A DNA stretch of 64,000 nt from Acidipila rosea (GCF_004339725.1 NZ_SMGK01000002.1:682001-746000); one strand, 5' to 3'; shown: positions 26,801 to 35,069, numbered from the stretch's first letter. The notes: a model not told the origin generated them from the sequence alone. A program made the numbers and translations.

Positions 26801-27416
26801 TGATCGGCACGCCGTCTACGTAGATTTCATCGAGCCGCCCCTGGCTGCCGCTGCCGTTGAAGATGCCGGAGACGCCGCCCTGCGTCACGCCCGGCATCAG
26901 GTAGACAAACGAAGTAGGATCGCGCGGACCGCCATTCATCTCCAGAGGGAGCGCCGTGTATGTCTTGTTCTCCATCGTCGCGCCGAGCGTAGCATTCGTG
27001 GTTTCGAGCTGCGGCGGCGCGTCAGTCACGACCATCGTCTCTGTGCTCGCGCCGATGGCAAGCGTCAGGTTCAGACCCAGAACCTGCAGCGCATCGATAG
27101 TCACGTTCTGCTGCGTCAGCTTCTGGAATCCCTTCGCATTCGCCGTCACGTTGTACTTGCCCGGACTCAGCGGGGAGATCGTGTAATAGCCGCTGCCCGT
27201 GGTGGTTGTGGTCTGCGAGAGATTCGTTCCCACGTCGGTAGCCGTTATGGTCGCACCCGCCACCACCGCGCCTGAGGCATCCTTCACTGTGCCCTCAATT
27301 GCGCCCTTGCCGCCTATCTGTGCATAAGCGCTGCCTGCTCAGAATGCCAGCACTGCCATCGCAATGCGTAATGCTGTGCCCACCTTAAATCTGGACGTGC
27401 GTCCGACCTCTTGCAT
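23883..27416 (-). CDS. Oar-like TonB-dependent receptor, signal peptide interrupted by an in-frame TGA
   Basis: Outer-membrane receptor with an N-terminal carboxypeptidase-regulatory-like domain (GAIEGTVKDASGAVVAGA), a plug (SVEAVDQFQVETSGVPVEYQ) and a long beta-barrel ending in AARIEF, an aromatic-terminal outer-membrane signature. An ATG at 27416 with GAGGAAACAGG in front begins a convincing signal peptide (MQEVGRTSRFKVGTALRIAM, then AVLAF). This is cut by TGA at 27341-27339 and resumes in the same frame as AGSAYAQIGG. The only later start, a GTG at 27287, would leave no export signal. The remaining 1134 codons are intact. It is therefore a recent nonsense mutation, a sequencing error (TGG to TGA would restore Trp) or a recoded gene. 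Confidence 0.85.
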
Positions 27417-27501
27417 CCTGTTTCCTCGCTGAAATGAATGATTGGCGTTTCTGCGTTTGACGGCTTATCTGGTCTTAGCTCTGCCGCTACCGAAACACTC
27501 G

Positions 27502-27512
27502 TGGTCATACCA
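27502..27512. promoter_or_regulatory. GntR/FadR-type palindrome, proximal
   Basis: The bases tggtcatacca form TGGT-N3-ACCA, within a longer perfect palindrome gtggt-cat-accac (27501-27513). This is the core recognised by many FCD-type GntR regulators (FadR, LldR). It lies just downstream of the candidate promoter, so a bound repressor would block transcription of the receptor gene. Confidence 0.5.
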
Positions 27513-27525
27513 CTACCCACGGCTG

Positions 27526-27558
27526 CCTATATTCTTTGCGCGAAGGAAGAGTTGTCAA
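27526..27558 (-). promoter_or_regulatory. Candidate promoter of the receptor gene
   Basis: A perfect -35 TTGACA (27558-27553, minus strand) is followed by an imperfect -10 region: GAATAT at 18 bases' spacing or TATAGG at 21. The 110-base leader to the ATG at 27416 contains the proximal palindrome. The -10 is weak, so confidence is moderate. Confidence 0.45.
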
Positions 27559-27654
27559 GAGGAAACAGGGAAATTCTTTACCGCAGATGCAAACCCTGAC
27601 TGCAGGGCGTTTGGTAGGTTTTTCCCGATAAAACAATTTACGGGATGAATATTA

Positions 27655-27665
27655 TGGTCAGACCA
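27655..27665. promoter_or_regulatory. GntR/FadR-type palindrome, distal
   Basis: The bases tggtcagacca form a perfect palindrome and match the FadR-like core TGGTC-N-GACCA. It is about 150 bases upstream of the proximal site, on the far side of the promoter. Paired sites at this spacing could support looping. Confidence 0.5.
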
Positions 27666-27701
27666 CGTTCGATACCATCAACAGTTGCGTCCAGTCAACA
27701 A

Positions 27702-27738
27702 ACAGCAGGGGCAGCGCATCGTGCGCCGCCCCTGTTGT
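27702..27738 (-). terminator. Terminator of the VWFA gene
   Basis: A 17-base stem with two imperfect pairs (27702-27718 with 27722-27738) and a three-base loop lies 18 bases downstream of the VWFA stop. The minus-strand continuation is T-rich (ttgttgact) but lacks a long T-run. Confidence 0.65.
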
Positions 27739-27755
27739 CTTCCAATTCCCCGAAT

Positions 27756-28685
27756 TTATGCCGGGGGCAACACGGGCACTTTCTGGGTTACCTCGATCTT
27801 CGCCGGAAAGCCGCTCGCCTTCACGCGAATATCCACCAGGTCCGGCTTGCCCTTGTAGGGAGCCATGAAGCCGAGCTCGTACTGGTTAGCCAGCCGCTTG
27901 CTCAGGTCTTTCAGAAAGGGCTGAAAAGAGACCGGGCTCATCATGCCTTCCCAGTAGAGATGGCCGCCTGTGGCTTCGGCCACCTGGCTGAGCAGATTCT
28001 GCCCGGCATTCGTCTCATACCCTGTGCCATCGACGAAACCGCGATCGCGGAAGTAGATCGAGTACACCACCAGTCCAGCCTTCTGCGCGTCTGAGATAGC
28101 GGCCAGCAGGTAAGGATCCTCCGGGTCATAGCGCAAGTTATAGCGGTCCACGCCGTCGGTAATCATCAGGACCTCCCGCCGCGCGTTGGGGTTGTTCGAA
28201 GGCCAGCGCTTGGCCAGATCCGACAGGCAGAAGTAAGGGCTCGCGTTCGTTCCCCGCGCGCCGCCCGGTAGCCGCAGTGCGTTCACCGCAAGGGCATGGT
28301 CGGTCGTGAACTGCTGTGCGAAGTAGGAGGACCCCTCCTGCATATACGCCACTCCGACGGCCGTCGTCGGCGGCAGTGACTGGATGAAGTCCGCCAGGTC
28401 GCTCAGCTGCACGCCAAGCGCGCGCCGTGCGGAATCGTCCACCAGAATTGTCAGTTCCAGCCCTGCATTGCTGCCCTTGTAGGGCTGGAGGCCGGTGATC
28501 TCGGTTTTCTTGCCGTCGACGGTCAGCTTCAAATTCTGCGCCTGCAGCTGCGGAGCCTCGTCTTTCTTCGGTATCACAGTAACCACCGCGTGGGCAGGGG
28601 CTTCACTCTTCTGCGAAAATGCGGGCCCGGCGAGGGCAAGCGAACCGGCAAGCAGCAAACCCAATGTAGCGTTTCTGACGTTCAT
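27756..28685 (-). CDS. Secreted VWFA-domain protein of the acidobacterial type
   Basis: Exported protein of about 309 residues. A signal peptide (LGLLLAGSLALAGPAFSQ) is followed by a short beta domain and a von Willebrand A fold (LELTILVDDSARRALG, then REVLMITDGVDRYNLRYDP). The metal site is degenerate: VDDSA replaces the usual D-x-S-x-S. Proteins with this VWFA-related domain are numerous in Acidobacteria and usually have no assigned role. I start at the ATG at 28685, just before the signal peptide and after AGAGAGAAG; the frame extends 66 bases further without similarity. Function unknown. Confidence 0.82.
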   Translation of the reverse strand: MNVRNATLGLLLAGSLALAGPAFSQKSEAPAHAVVTVIPKKDEAPQLQAQNLKLTVDGKKTEITGLQPYKGSNAGLELTILVDDSARRALGVQLSDLADFIQSLPPTTAVGVAYMQEGSSYFAQQFTTDHALAVNALRLPGGARGTNASPYFCLSDLAKRWPSNNPNARREVLMITDGVDRYNLRYDPEDPYLLAAISDAQKAGLVVYSIYFRDRGFVDGTGYETNAGQNLLSQVAEATGGHLYWEGMMSPVSFQPFLKDLSKRLANQYELGFMAPYKGKPDLVDIRVKASGFPAKIEVTQKVPVLPPA

Positions 28686-28819
28686 GAATTTTCTTCTCTC
28701 TGTGCCGCATGGCACTATGCCAACGAAATAACACCATACATAGGAACACACTTCTTGATTAGATGTAGCGGAATTCTCAAACAGAGCAGTACTCGTTTTG
28801 ACCGTGTATTCTGCCTGAT

Positions 28820-29644
28820 GTGAAACGAGTTCTTACTGCACTGGTACTGATTCCCCTTGTTCTGCTGCTGGTGTTCCGGGGCCCGTTCTGGCTGGTTACC
28901 CTGGTAGCCGCAGTCGTGGCCGAGCTTGCAACGTGGGAATATCTCGATCTGGCTGACAAGTCCGGCGCAAAAACGCCTCGCATCGCCGTGCTCATCGGCA
29001 TCGGGCTGCTCTTCCTCTGCGCCTTCTTCCGTCCCGAGTACATGGCCCCGCTGCTGGCCTGCCTGACCTTCCTGATCCTCATCTTCTGCAGCTTCCGCTC
29101 GCCGCTGCAGAGAGTGCTGCCCGACACGGCCTACTCGGTCTTTGCGCTGGTCTACCTCGGCCTCTCGCTGACCACTCTCCCGCTGCTCAGCGCGCAGGAG
29201 AACGGCGCCTCCCTGCTGCTGCTGCTCTTTGCCACGGTCTGGACTGGTGATATTGCCGCGCTCTATGTGGGCCGCTCCGTGGGCAGGCATAAGCTGGCGC
29301 CGACCATCAGCCCCAAGAAGACCTGGGAGGGCAGCCTCGGCTCCATCGCCGGCAGCATCCTCATCACCCTGCTGCTGCTCCGGCTTGCGGACGCGCTGGC
29401 AGCCCACGGCGTATATATATTGTCGTATCCGGGCACTCTTCTGAGATGGCTTCTGCTGGCCGTGGTGCTCAATGTAGCGGCGCAGCTCGGCGATCTGGTG
29501 GAGTCGGCCATCAAGCGCGGCGCTGGCGTCAAGGACTCCGGCTCTCTCTTGCCCGGCCACGGCGGCATGCTTGACCGCATTGATGCCCTGCTGCTGGCCG
29601 CCCCCCTGCTGTGGTACGCTCAGCTAGCGCAACAGGCGTTTTGA
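28820..29644 (+). CDS. cdsA: Phosphatidate cytidylyltransferase
   Basis: Makes CDP-diacylglycerol from phosphatidate and CTP in the inner membrane, the branch point for phospholipids. The family signature is complete near the C-terminus: GDLVESAIKRGAGVKDSG, followed by LLPGHGGMLDRID. Seven to eight membrane segments; 274 residues. The start is GTG at 28820. It begins a plus-strand run with dxr and rseP, an arrangement (cdsA-dxr-rseP) common in bacteria. Confidence 0.96.
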   Translation: MKRVLTALVLIPLVLLLVFRGPFWLVTLVAAVVAELATWEYLDLADKSGAKTPRIAVLIGIGLLFLCAFFRPEYMAPLLACLTFLILIFCSFRSPLQRVLPDTAYSVFALVYLGLSLTTLPLLSAQENGASLLLLLFATVWTGDIAALYVGRSVGRHKLAPTISPKKTWEGSLGSIAGSILITLLLLRLADALAAHGVYILSYPGTLLRWLLLAVVLNVAAQLGDLVESAIKRGAGVKDSGSLLPGHGGMLDRIDALLLAAPLLWYAQLAQQAF

Positions 29645-29660
29645 TTGAAGAGTTTACGCT

Positions 29661-30854
29661 TTGAAACAGATTGCCATTCTCGGCTCCACCGGCTCCATTG
29701 GTCAGAGCAGCCTCAGTATTCTTGAAGAGTATCCCGACCGCTTTGCGATAGCCTCGCTCGCGGCCGGGCGCAACGTGGATGCAGCCTTCGATCAGTGCCT
29801 CCGCTGGCGTCCCCGCGTCGTCTCTCTCGCCACCGCTGAGCTGGCCGATACCCTCGCGCTGCGCCTGCGCGAAGCCGGAGTTACCGGCATTGAGGTCCTC
29901 CACGGAGCCGCGGGAACCGTCCAGGTGGCCACCCTTCCCGAGGTGGATTTTGTTATCTCCGCCATCGTGGGAGTGGCCGGCCTTGAGGCCACCTATGCTG
30001 CGATCCTTGCAGGCAAGCCCGTGGGGCTCGCCAATAAGGAAGCGATGGTCGCCGCAGGAGAAATCCTGACAGCCGCGGCCCGCGAACGCAACGTCCCCCT
30101 GCTCCCGATTGACTCCGAACACAACGCCATCCACCAGGCCATGCGCGCCGGGGAAAAGCGCGAGATCAGCCGCATCTGGCTCACCGCCTCGGGGGGCCCC
30201 TTCCGGAGTCTGCCGCTCCAGGATTTTGATCACATCACCGTCGAGCAGGCCCTCAAACATCCGACATGGGTCATGGGCCGGCGGATCACCATCGATTCAG
30301 CCACCATGCTCAACAAGGGATTGGAGATCATCGAAGCCTGCAGGCTCTTCGATCTGCCGCCGTCGGCCGTCAAGGTGACGGTGCATCCCCAGTCCACCGT
30401 CCACTCGCTGGTCGAGTACATCGACGGCAGCATCCTTGCCCAGATTTCCGTGACGGATATGCGGCTGCCGATCCTCTATGCTCTCAGCTATCCTGAGCGG
30501 CTACCCTCGAAGCTCACCTTTGACATGGCCGCGCTTGGCCGTCTCGACTTTTCGCCGCCGGATTTCGCCCGTTTCCCCTGCCTGCGTCTCGCCTATGAGG
30601 CAGCCGAGCGGGGCGGCGCGCACTGCATCGCACTCAACGCAGCCGATGAAGTGGCCGTCGAGGCATTCCTCGAAAGGGCCATACCCTTCCCAGGCATCCC
30701 GCGTACAATAGAAGATGTACTGCAGGCGACGCCAGAGAGTCATCCAGCGACCATCCAGGAAGTGCTCGCGCTTGATGCGCAGGCACGGGACTTAGCCCGG
30801 GAAGTTGTTGCCAAGACCCCGACCCGGTCCCAGCCTGCCCTACATCGGCGCTAA
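29661..30854 (+). CDS. dxr: 1-deoxy-D-xylulose 5-phosphate reductoisomerase
   Basis: Second enzyme of the MEP isoprenoid pathway; converts DXP to MEP with NADPH. The NADPH-binding start is ILGSTGSIGQSSL. ANKEAMVAAGE is the NKE motif, metal is bound by the Asp and Glu of PIDSEHNAIHQ, and the flexible-loop region includes ASGGPFRSL. 397 residues, the normal length. It starts with TTG 16 bases after cdsA, with GAAGAG upstream. Confidence 0.96.
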   Translation: MKQIAILGSTGSIGQSSLSILEEYPDRFAIASLAAGRNVDAAFDQCLRWRPRVVSLATAELADTLALRLREAGVTGIEVLHGAAGTVQVATLPEVDFVISAIVGVAGLEATYAAILAGKPVGLANKEAMVAAGEILTAAARERNVPLLPIDSEHNAIHQAMRAGEKREISRIWLTASGGPFRSLPLQDFDHITVEQALKHPTWVMGRRITIDSATMLNKGLEIIEACRLFDLPPSAVKVTVHPQSTVHSLVEYIDGSILAQISVTDMRLPILYALSYPERLPSKLTFDMAALGRLDFSPPDFARFPCLRLAYEAAERGGAHCIALNAADEVAVEAFLERAIPFPGIPRTIEDVLQATPESHPATIQEVLALDAQARDLAREVVAKTPTRSQPALHRR

Positions 30855-30868
30855 GCGCCTTACACACT

Positions 30869-32239
30869 ATGCCTTTTGCAGTTACAGCTACATTGTCGAT
30901 GCTTGTCGTTCTCGGCATCATGGTGCTCGTTCACGAGTTCGGCCATTTCATTGTTGCCAAGCTCTGCGGCGTGCGCGTGGAGGTCTTTTCGATCGGCTTC
31001 GGCACCCGCCTCCTCGGCTTTCGCCGGGGCGACACCGATTACCGCCTGAGCCTGCTTCCTCTCGGCGGCTACGTCAAGATGTCTGGCGAGAACCCCGCCG
31101 AACAGCGTACCGGCGATCCCGGCGAGTTTGCCGCCCATCCCCGCTGGCAGCGCATGCTCATCGGCCTGGCAGGTCCTTTCGCCAACTTCATCCTCGCCTT
31201 CGTGCTCATGACCGGCCTTTACATGATGCACAACGAGGTGGATCAGTACCTTTCCGGCCCGGCTATCGTGGATTTCGTTCCGCAGAACTCCGCTGCCGCC
31301 CACTCCGGCATTCAGCACGGCGACCGCATCGTTCAGTTCGACCATGATCACAACCCCACCTGGGAGCAGTTGCGCATCCGCGCCGCGCTCGACGTCAACT
31401 CCACCGTGCCGATCACGGTCGAGCGCCAGGTCAACGGCGAGACGCAGCAGATCTCAACCCATCTTTTCCTTGCCGACTCCAGTAAAGACGGAGACTTCGA
31501 CATTGAAACCATGCTCATCCCCCGCTTCCAGAGCACGCCGCTGCGGGTGCAGCATGTCGAGTCCGGCTACCCTGCTCAAAAGGCGGGCGTGAAGGATAAT
31601 GACTACATCCTGTCCGTCAATGGAGTTGAACTTCACTCCACCCCGGCCCTCGTCGCCTATCTGCAGCAGCAGAGCGGCGCGCCTGCGACGCTGACCATCA
31701 AGCGCGGCACACAGGTCTTTCCCGTCACCGTTCACCCCATCTGGGCCGATGACGGCGCGGGACACATGGGCTATCGGCTCGGCTTCAACGCCTACCTGCC
31801 GCCCTTCAAGGTGGAGCAGCTTCCCTTCCCGCAGGCAGTCAAGCACTCCGTCACCTTTAACCTGCACAACTCTGGCTACATCCTCGACGTGGTGCACAGG
31901 CTCTTCACCCGCCACTCCAATGTCCAGCAACTGCAGGGCCCTATCGGCATCGCGCGGCAGACCGGCGAAGCCGTCTCCATGCCCGGCTGGCAGCCGATCA
32001 TCGGCCTCATGGCGCTCATCTCTCTCAATCTCGGCATCATGAACCTGCTGCCGATCCCCATCCTGGACGGAGGCATGATCCTGCTCCTGCTCGTGGAGGG
32101 CACGCTGCGCCGGGACCTGAACCAGCAGTTGAAGGAGCGCATCTACCAGGCCGCCTTCATCGTGCTGATTCTCTTCTTCGCCTTCATCATGCTCAACGAT
32201 GTGTCGAAGCTGAGCCTCTTCTCGAAGCTGAAGCCCTGA
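30869..32239 (+). CDS. rseP: RseP/RIP site-2 zinc metalloprotease
   Basis: Inner-membrane protease that cuts transmembrane segments, for example of anti-sigma factors. The zinc site is H22-E-x-x-H26 (LVHEFGHFIVAK) in the first membrane segment and D400 in NLLPIPILDGG. Two PDZ domains lie between (about residues 115-190 and 205-285; the second includes YPAQKAGVKDNDYILSVNG). 456 residues. It starts 14 bases after dxr. No cognate anti-sigma factor is in the window. Confidence 0.96.
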   Translation: MPFAVTATLSMLVVLGIMVLVHEFGHFIVAKLCGVRVEVFSIGFGTRLLGFRRGDTDYRLSLLPLGGYVKMSGENPAEQRTGDPGEFAAHPRWQRMLIGLAGPFANFILAFVLMTGLYMMHNEVDQYLSGPAIVDFVPQNSAAAHSGIQHGDRIVQFDHDHNPTWEQLRIRAALDVNSTVPITVERQVNGETQQISTHLFLADSSKDGDFDIETMLIPRFQSTPLRVQHVESGYPAQKAGVKDNDYILSVNGVELHSTPALVAYLQQQSGAPATLTIKRGTQVFPVTVHPIWADDGAGHMGYRLGFNAYLPPFKVEQLPFPQAVKHSVTFNLHNSGYILDVVHRLFTRHSNVQQLQGPIGIARQTGEAVSMPGWQPIIGLMALISLNLGIMNLLPIPILDGGMILLLLVEGTLRRDLNQQLKERIYQAAFIVLILFFAFIMLNDVSKLSLFSKLKP

Positions 32240-32244
32240 GCTCG

Positions 32245-32592
32245 ATGTCCGCCGACTCCGAACGCGCACTGGAGCGCTACTATGCAGCGCTCGACCACTT
32301 CGCCGCAGGTGAACTGCCTGCGGCGATCGGCGCCTTCCGCGAAAGCCTGCTGCTTGACCCGTCTCTGCTCGACGCCATGCACGGCCTCATCCGCGCGCTG
32401 CAGGAGTCAGGCGACTACGACCAGGCCATCGCAACGGCGCACCGTCTCGCCGAGATTGACCCCGATGACGTGCTGGCGCACACCAGCCTCTCCATCCTCT
32501 ACCAGCACAAAGGCATGGTGCCCGAAGCAGAGGCGGAAGCGTTGAAAGCCAAGCTCCTCGGCTGGAAAAAGCAGCTCGCCGGAAGCGCCTGA
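32245..32592 (+). CDS. Small TPR-repeat protein
   Basis: A soluble 115-residue protein made of three tetratricopeptide repeats (ALERYYAALDHFAAGELPAA, then ALQESGDYDQAIATAHRLAE, then LSILYQHKGMVPEAEAEALK). TPRs mediate protein-protein contact. The gene begins five bases after rseP and is co-transcribed. There is no signal peptide. The partner is unknown; function with RseP is only suggested by position. Confidence 0.8.
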   Translation: MSADSERALERYYAALDHFAAGELPAAIGAFRESLLLDPSLLDAMHGLIRALQESGDYDQAIATAHRLAEIDPDDVLAHTSLSILYQHKGMVPEAEAEALKAKLLGWKKQLAGSA

Positions 32593-32621
32593 GGCACCCC
32601 CACAGAGCCCTGACTACTCCT

Positions 32622-33308
32622 TTGAAGCCTTCCGCCAAACTCCATCGGATCTACACCCGCCTGCTCACGGCCTATGGCCCGCAACGCTGGTGGCCTGCGG
32701 AGACGGCCTTTGAAGTCGTAATCGGTGCTTACCTCACCCAGAACACCTCCTGGCGCGCCGTGGAAAAGTCCATTGCCAACCTCGCGGCAGCGCACTGCCT
32801 GACCATCGACGGGCTCCGCGCCGTTCCTGAAGACGAGCTCCGCACCCTGATCCGGCCGTCGGGCTACATGATCCGCAAGGCCGCTGCCCTCAAGGCATTC
32901 GTCGCCATGCTCGACCGCGACCATGCGGGCCGGCTCGATCTGCTCGCCGCGCAGCGTACAGCCACCGCGCGCGAGGCGCTGCTCCGTTTGCCGGGCGTCG
33001 GTCCTGAGACGGCGGACGCCATCCTGCTCTACGCGCTGGGCCATCCCGTCGCCGTCGTCGATGAATATCTCCGCCGGGTCGTCACCCGCCACGGCATGCT
33101 TCCCGCCAAGGCGAAGTACCTCGAGATACAGTCACTTGCGCTCTCCACCTTTGCCGGGGAACCGATCGAGTCCCACGTGCGGCATCACAATGAGTTCCAT
33201 GCCCTGATCGTCGAGGTTGGCAAGCGGCACTGCGGCCCCACCCCGCGCTGCGCCGGTTGTCCGCTGGCGGAGAAAGCTTTGACTCCTCCGCCCGACGCGA
33301 TACCCTGA
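32622..33308 (+). CDS. HhH-GPD DNA glycosylase, endonuclease III-related (MagIII-like)
   Basis: Base-excision repair protein of 228 residues. The early motif EVVIGAYLTQNTSWRAVEKS and the helix-hairpin-helix LLRLPGVGPETADAILLYAL (119-138) are clear, and the catalytic Asp is D147 (AVVDEYLRR). The Lys that gives endonuclease III its lyase activity is replaced (GPETAD in place of G-R/K-K-TA), so it is probably a monofunctional glycosylase, as in Helicobacter MagIII (3-methyladenine). The C-terminus has three of the four iron-sulfur Cys (C204, C210, C213), so the cluster may be missing. The start is TTG; the next gene, rdgB, follows after four bases. Confidence 0.82.
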   Translation: MKPSAKLHRIYTRLLTAYGPQRWWPAETAFEVVIGAYLTQNTSWRAVEKSIANLAAAHCLTIDGLRAVPEDELRTLIRPSGYMIRKAAALKAFVAMLDRDHAGRLDLLAAQRTATAREALLRLPGVGPETADAILLYALGHPVAVVDEYLRRVVTRHGMLPAKAKYLEIQSLALSTFAGEPIESHVRHHNEFHALIVEVGKRHCGPTPRCAGCPLAEKALTPPPDAIP

Positions 33309-33312
33309 AGAG

Positions 33313-33936
33313 ATGAGCCAGACCATCTATGTAGCCACCACGAACCCCGGCAAACTGCGGGACTTCGCCGCCGCAGCCGCCTCTCGCAGCAAACTGCAGA
33401 TCGTGCCGCTGCCGGGCCTCGGCTCCATTCCCGCACCCAGCGAGGACGAGCCCGATTTCGAAGGCAATGCAAAGCGCAAAGCCGTCTACTACAGCCGCTT
33501 CGCCCCCGGCGAAATCGTGATTGCCGACGACTCCGGCCTTGAGGTCGATGCCCTTGATGGCGCACCTGGCGTGCGCTCCGCGCGCTATGCCGATGACATG
33601 AATTTTGACCACCCGGGCGCGACCGATGAGCGTAACAACCAGTGCCTGCTGGCCCAGCTCGCAACCGCCTCGGTTACTTCCCGGCTGGCGCGCTACCGGT
33701 GCGCACTGGCCGCAGCCAGTGGCGGAGCCTGCCTGCTCACCGCCGACGGCGCCGTCCAGGGCGAAATCCTCTCCCATCCCCGCGGCTCCGGCGGTTTCGG
33801 TTACGATCCGCTCTTTTACCTGCCGGAACTTGGCCAGACCATGGCCGAGATTTCCCTCACCGTCAAGGACAGGCTCAGCCACCGCGGCCTCGCCTTCCGC
33901 CGGCTGCTCAGCCTGCTCGCGGAGATTGGCGAATAG
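33313..33936 (+). CDS. rdgB: XTP/dITP diphosphatase (RdgB/HAM1)
   Basis: House-cleaning enzyme that hydrolyses dITP, ITP and XTP to monophosphates and keeps them out of DNA. Family motifs are TTNPGKLRDF at the N-terminus, ADDSGLEVDALDGAPGVRSA in the middle and GSGGFGYDPLFYLP near the end, with LSHRGLAFRRL at the C-terminus. 207 residues. Pairing with the upstream glycosylase gene makes a small nucleotide-damage operon. Confidence 0.96.
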   Translation: MSQTIYVATTNPGKLRDFAAAAASRSKLQIVPLPGLGSIPAPSEDEPDFEGNAKRKAVYYSRFAPGEIVIADDSGLEVDALDGAPGVRSARYADDMNFDHPGATDERNNQCLLAQLATASVTSRLARYRCALAAASGGACLLTADGAVQGEILSHPRGSGGFGYDPLFYLPELGQTMAEISLTVKDRLSHRGLAFRRLLSLLAEIGE

Positions 33937-33965
33937 CCCTCGCGTGGCCTAAAATCACCCTTGCC

Positions 33966-34277
33966 ATGCCGTCCCGCGAGAATACGACCTTTGAAGTCTC
34001 CTGCCCCGATTGCGGGGGCATCCTCAAGATTGACGTTGCCAGCCGCGCCGTCATTGCCCACACTCCCGCTCCGCGCAAGCGCACCTTTGAGGATTTTGAA
34101 AGCGCTGCCCGCGCCATGCGTGAACAGGACGAGCGCAAGGAAAGCCTCTTTCGCCAGGCCGTCGACGCTGAAAAGAACAAGGAGGACCTGATGGAAAAGA
34201 GATTTGCCGAGGCGCTCCGCAAGGCCAAGGAAACTCCCGACACCGGCAAGCCCCTGCGAGACTTCGACCTCGATTGA
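33966..34277 (+). CDS. Small protein with a CxxC knuckle, function unknown
   Basis: A 103-residue soluble protein. The N-terminus has a single zinc-ribbon-like knuckle, C13-PD-C16 (VSCPDCGGILKI). The rest is a charged, probably helical region rich in Glu, Lys, Arg and Ala (FEDFESAARAMREQDERKES onwards), possibly a coiled coil. I start at the ATG at 33966; the frame is open upstream but overlaps rdgB. It lies 29 bases after rdgB. No family recognised. Confidence 0.65.
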   Translation: MPSRENTTFEVSCPDCGGILKIDVASRAVIAHTPAPRKRTFEDFESAARAMREQDERKESLFRQAVDAEKNKEDLMEKRFAEALRKAKETPDTGKPLRDFDLD

Positions 34278-34313
34278 ATCTGCATCTAAATGTTTGAGGT
34301 GATAGAGAGAACT

Positions 34314-34655
34314 ATGAGCATTGATCTGACGCGGCTCCCCCAACGCATCGAAGACGGCATAGAAGAACATCTGCCCGAGAGCCTCAGCACCGTACCGTGG
34401 ACACGGAGCCTAGCCGCAGGCTCGCTTGTTGCCAGCGCCATTCTGCTCATCAGCGGCAGGCGCAAGACCGCACTGGCGGTTGCATTAGGAGGAGGAGTCG
34501 TTACCCTGCTCGAAAACCCCGATGCCGCGCGCGATCTCTGGAACAGTATTCCGCGCTACATCCGCAATGCTCAGGATCTGCTGGTCAAGTCGGAAGACTT
34601 CATCACCCAGCTCGCGGAACAGGGCGAGAAGCTGCGCCGGTCCATGAGCAAGTAG
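34314..34655 (+). CDS. Small membrane-associated protein, function unknown
   Basis: A 113-residue protein with one or two hydrophobic segments (AAGSLVASAILLISG and TALAVALGGGVVTLL) separated by a short basic loop (GRRKTA), followed by an amphipathic C-terminal tail. It could form a membrane hairpin. I start at the ATG at 34314, which has GAGAGAA in front; an ATG at 34290 would add eight residues. It follows the small CxxC gene by 36 bases. No family recognised. Confidence 0.65.
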   Translation: MSIDLTRLPQRIEDGIEEHLPESLSTVPWTRSLAAGSLVASAILLISGRRKTALAVALGGGVVTLLENPDAARDLWNSIPRYIRNAQDLLVKSEDFITQLAEQGEKLRRSMSK

Positions 34656-34699
34656 TAGCGGGGAGTAAGGAATACCGGGCCAGCCGGGGTCTCGCGTCT

Positions 34700-34733
34700 G
34701 GCCTAGCCGATTCCGTTGGGCCTAGCCAATTCC
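34700..34733. repeat. Short direct repeat in the convergent gap
   Basis: ggcctagccgattcc (34700-34714) recurs as ggcctagccaattcc (34719-34733) with one change, at a 19-base period. The second copy overlaps the stop codon of the SufT-like gene. It looks like a small local duplication. Confidence 0.5.
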
Positions 34734-35054
34734 CAGGTGCTTCCGGGCTGCCTCGCTGATGCGGTCCGGCGTCCACGTCGGCTCCCACACCAGATTCACC
34801 TCGGCTTGGCTTATCTGCTGCACTCCCGCCAGGCGGTTGCGCACCTGTTCGGTGATTGCCGCGTGTGCGGGGCACCCGGGTGAGGTCATGGTGATGTCGA
34901 TGCTGACGCGCTGCCGGGGCATCATCCCCGGTGCATCCGGGTCCGGCTCGACGGCTACGCGGTAGATCAACCCCAGGTCGACAATGTTTACCGGGATCTC
35001 CGGGTCATACACATCGCGCAGTGCCATCAATACATCTTCTTCAGTCAAGGTCAT
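34722..35054 (-). CDS. MIP18/DUF59 family protein, SufT-like
   Basis: Small 110-residue protein of the family that helps iron-sulfur cluster assembly. Motifs: VYDPEIPVNIVDLGLIY at the N-terminus and ITMTSPGCPAHAAI with the conserved Cys. Related proteins include SufT and PaaD; no suf or paa genes are adjacent. It is the last gene of a four-gene minus-strand group, 15 bases after the polyprenyl synthase. Confidence 0.88.
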   Translation of the reverse strand: MTLTEEDVLMALRDVYDPEIPVNIVDLGLIYRVAVEPDPDAPGMMPRQRVSIDITMTSPGCPAHAAITEQVRNRLAGVQQISQAEVNLVWEPTWTPDRISEAARKHLGIG

Positions 35055-35069
35055 GGTGCCTGAGCTCTC

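Larger units (their letters stand above)
27417..27755. other. 339-base non-coding control region upstream of the receptor gene
   Basis: No gene is visible. The stretch holds a candidate promoter, two TGGT-N3-ACCA palindromes, a third imperfect inverted repeat (cccgataaa ... tttacggg, 27624-27644) and the terminator of the upstream VWFA gene (each listed separately). It is more AT-rich than its surroundings, as expected for a regulatory region. Confidence 0.7.
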
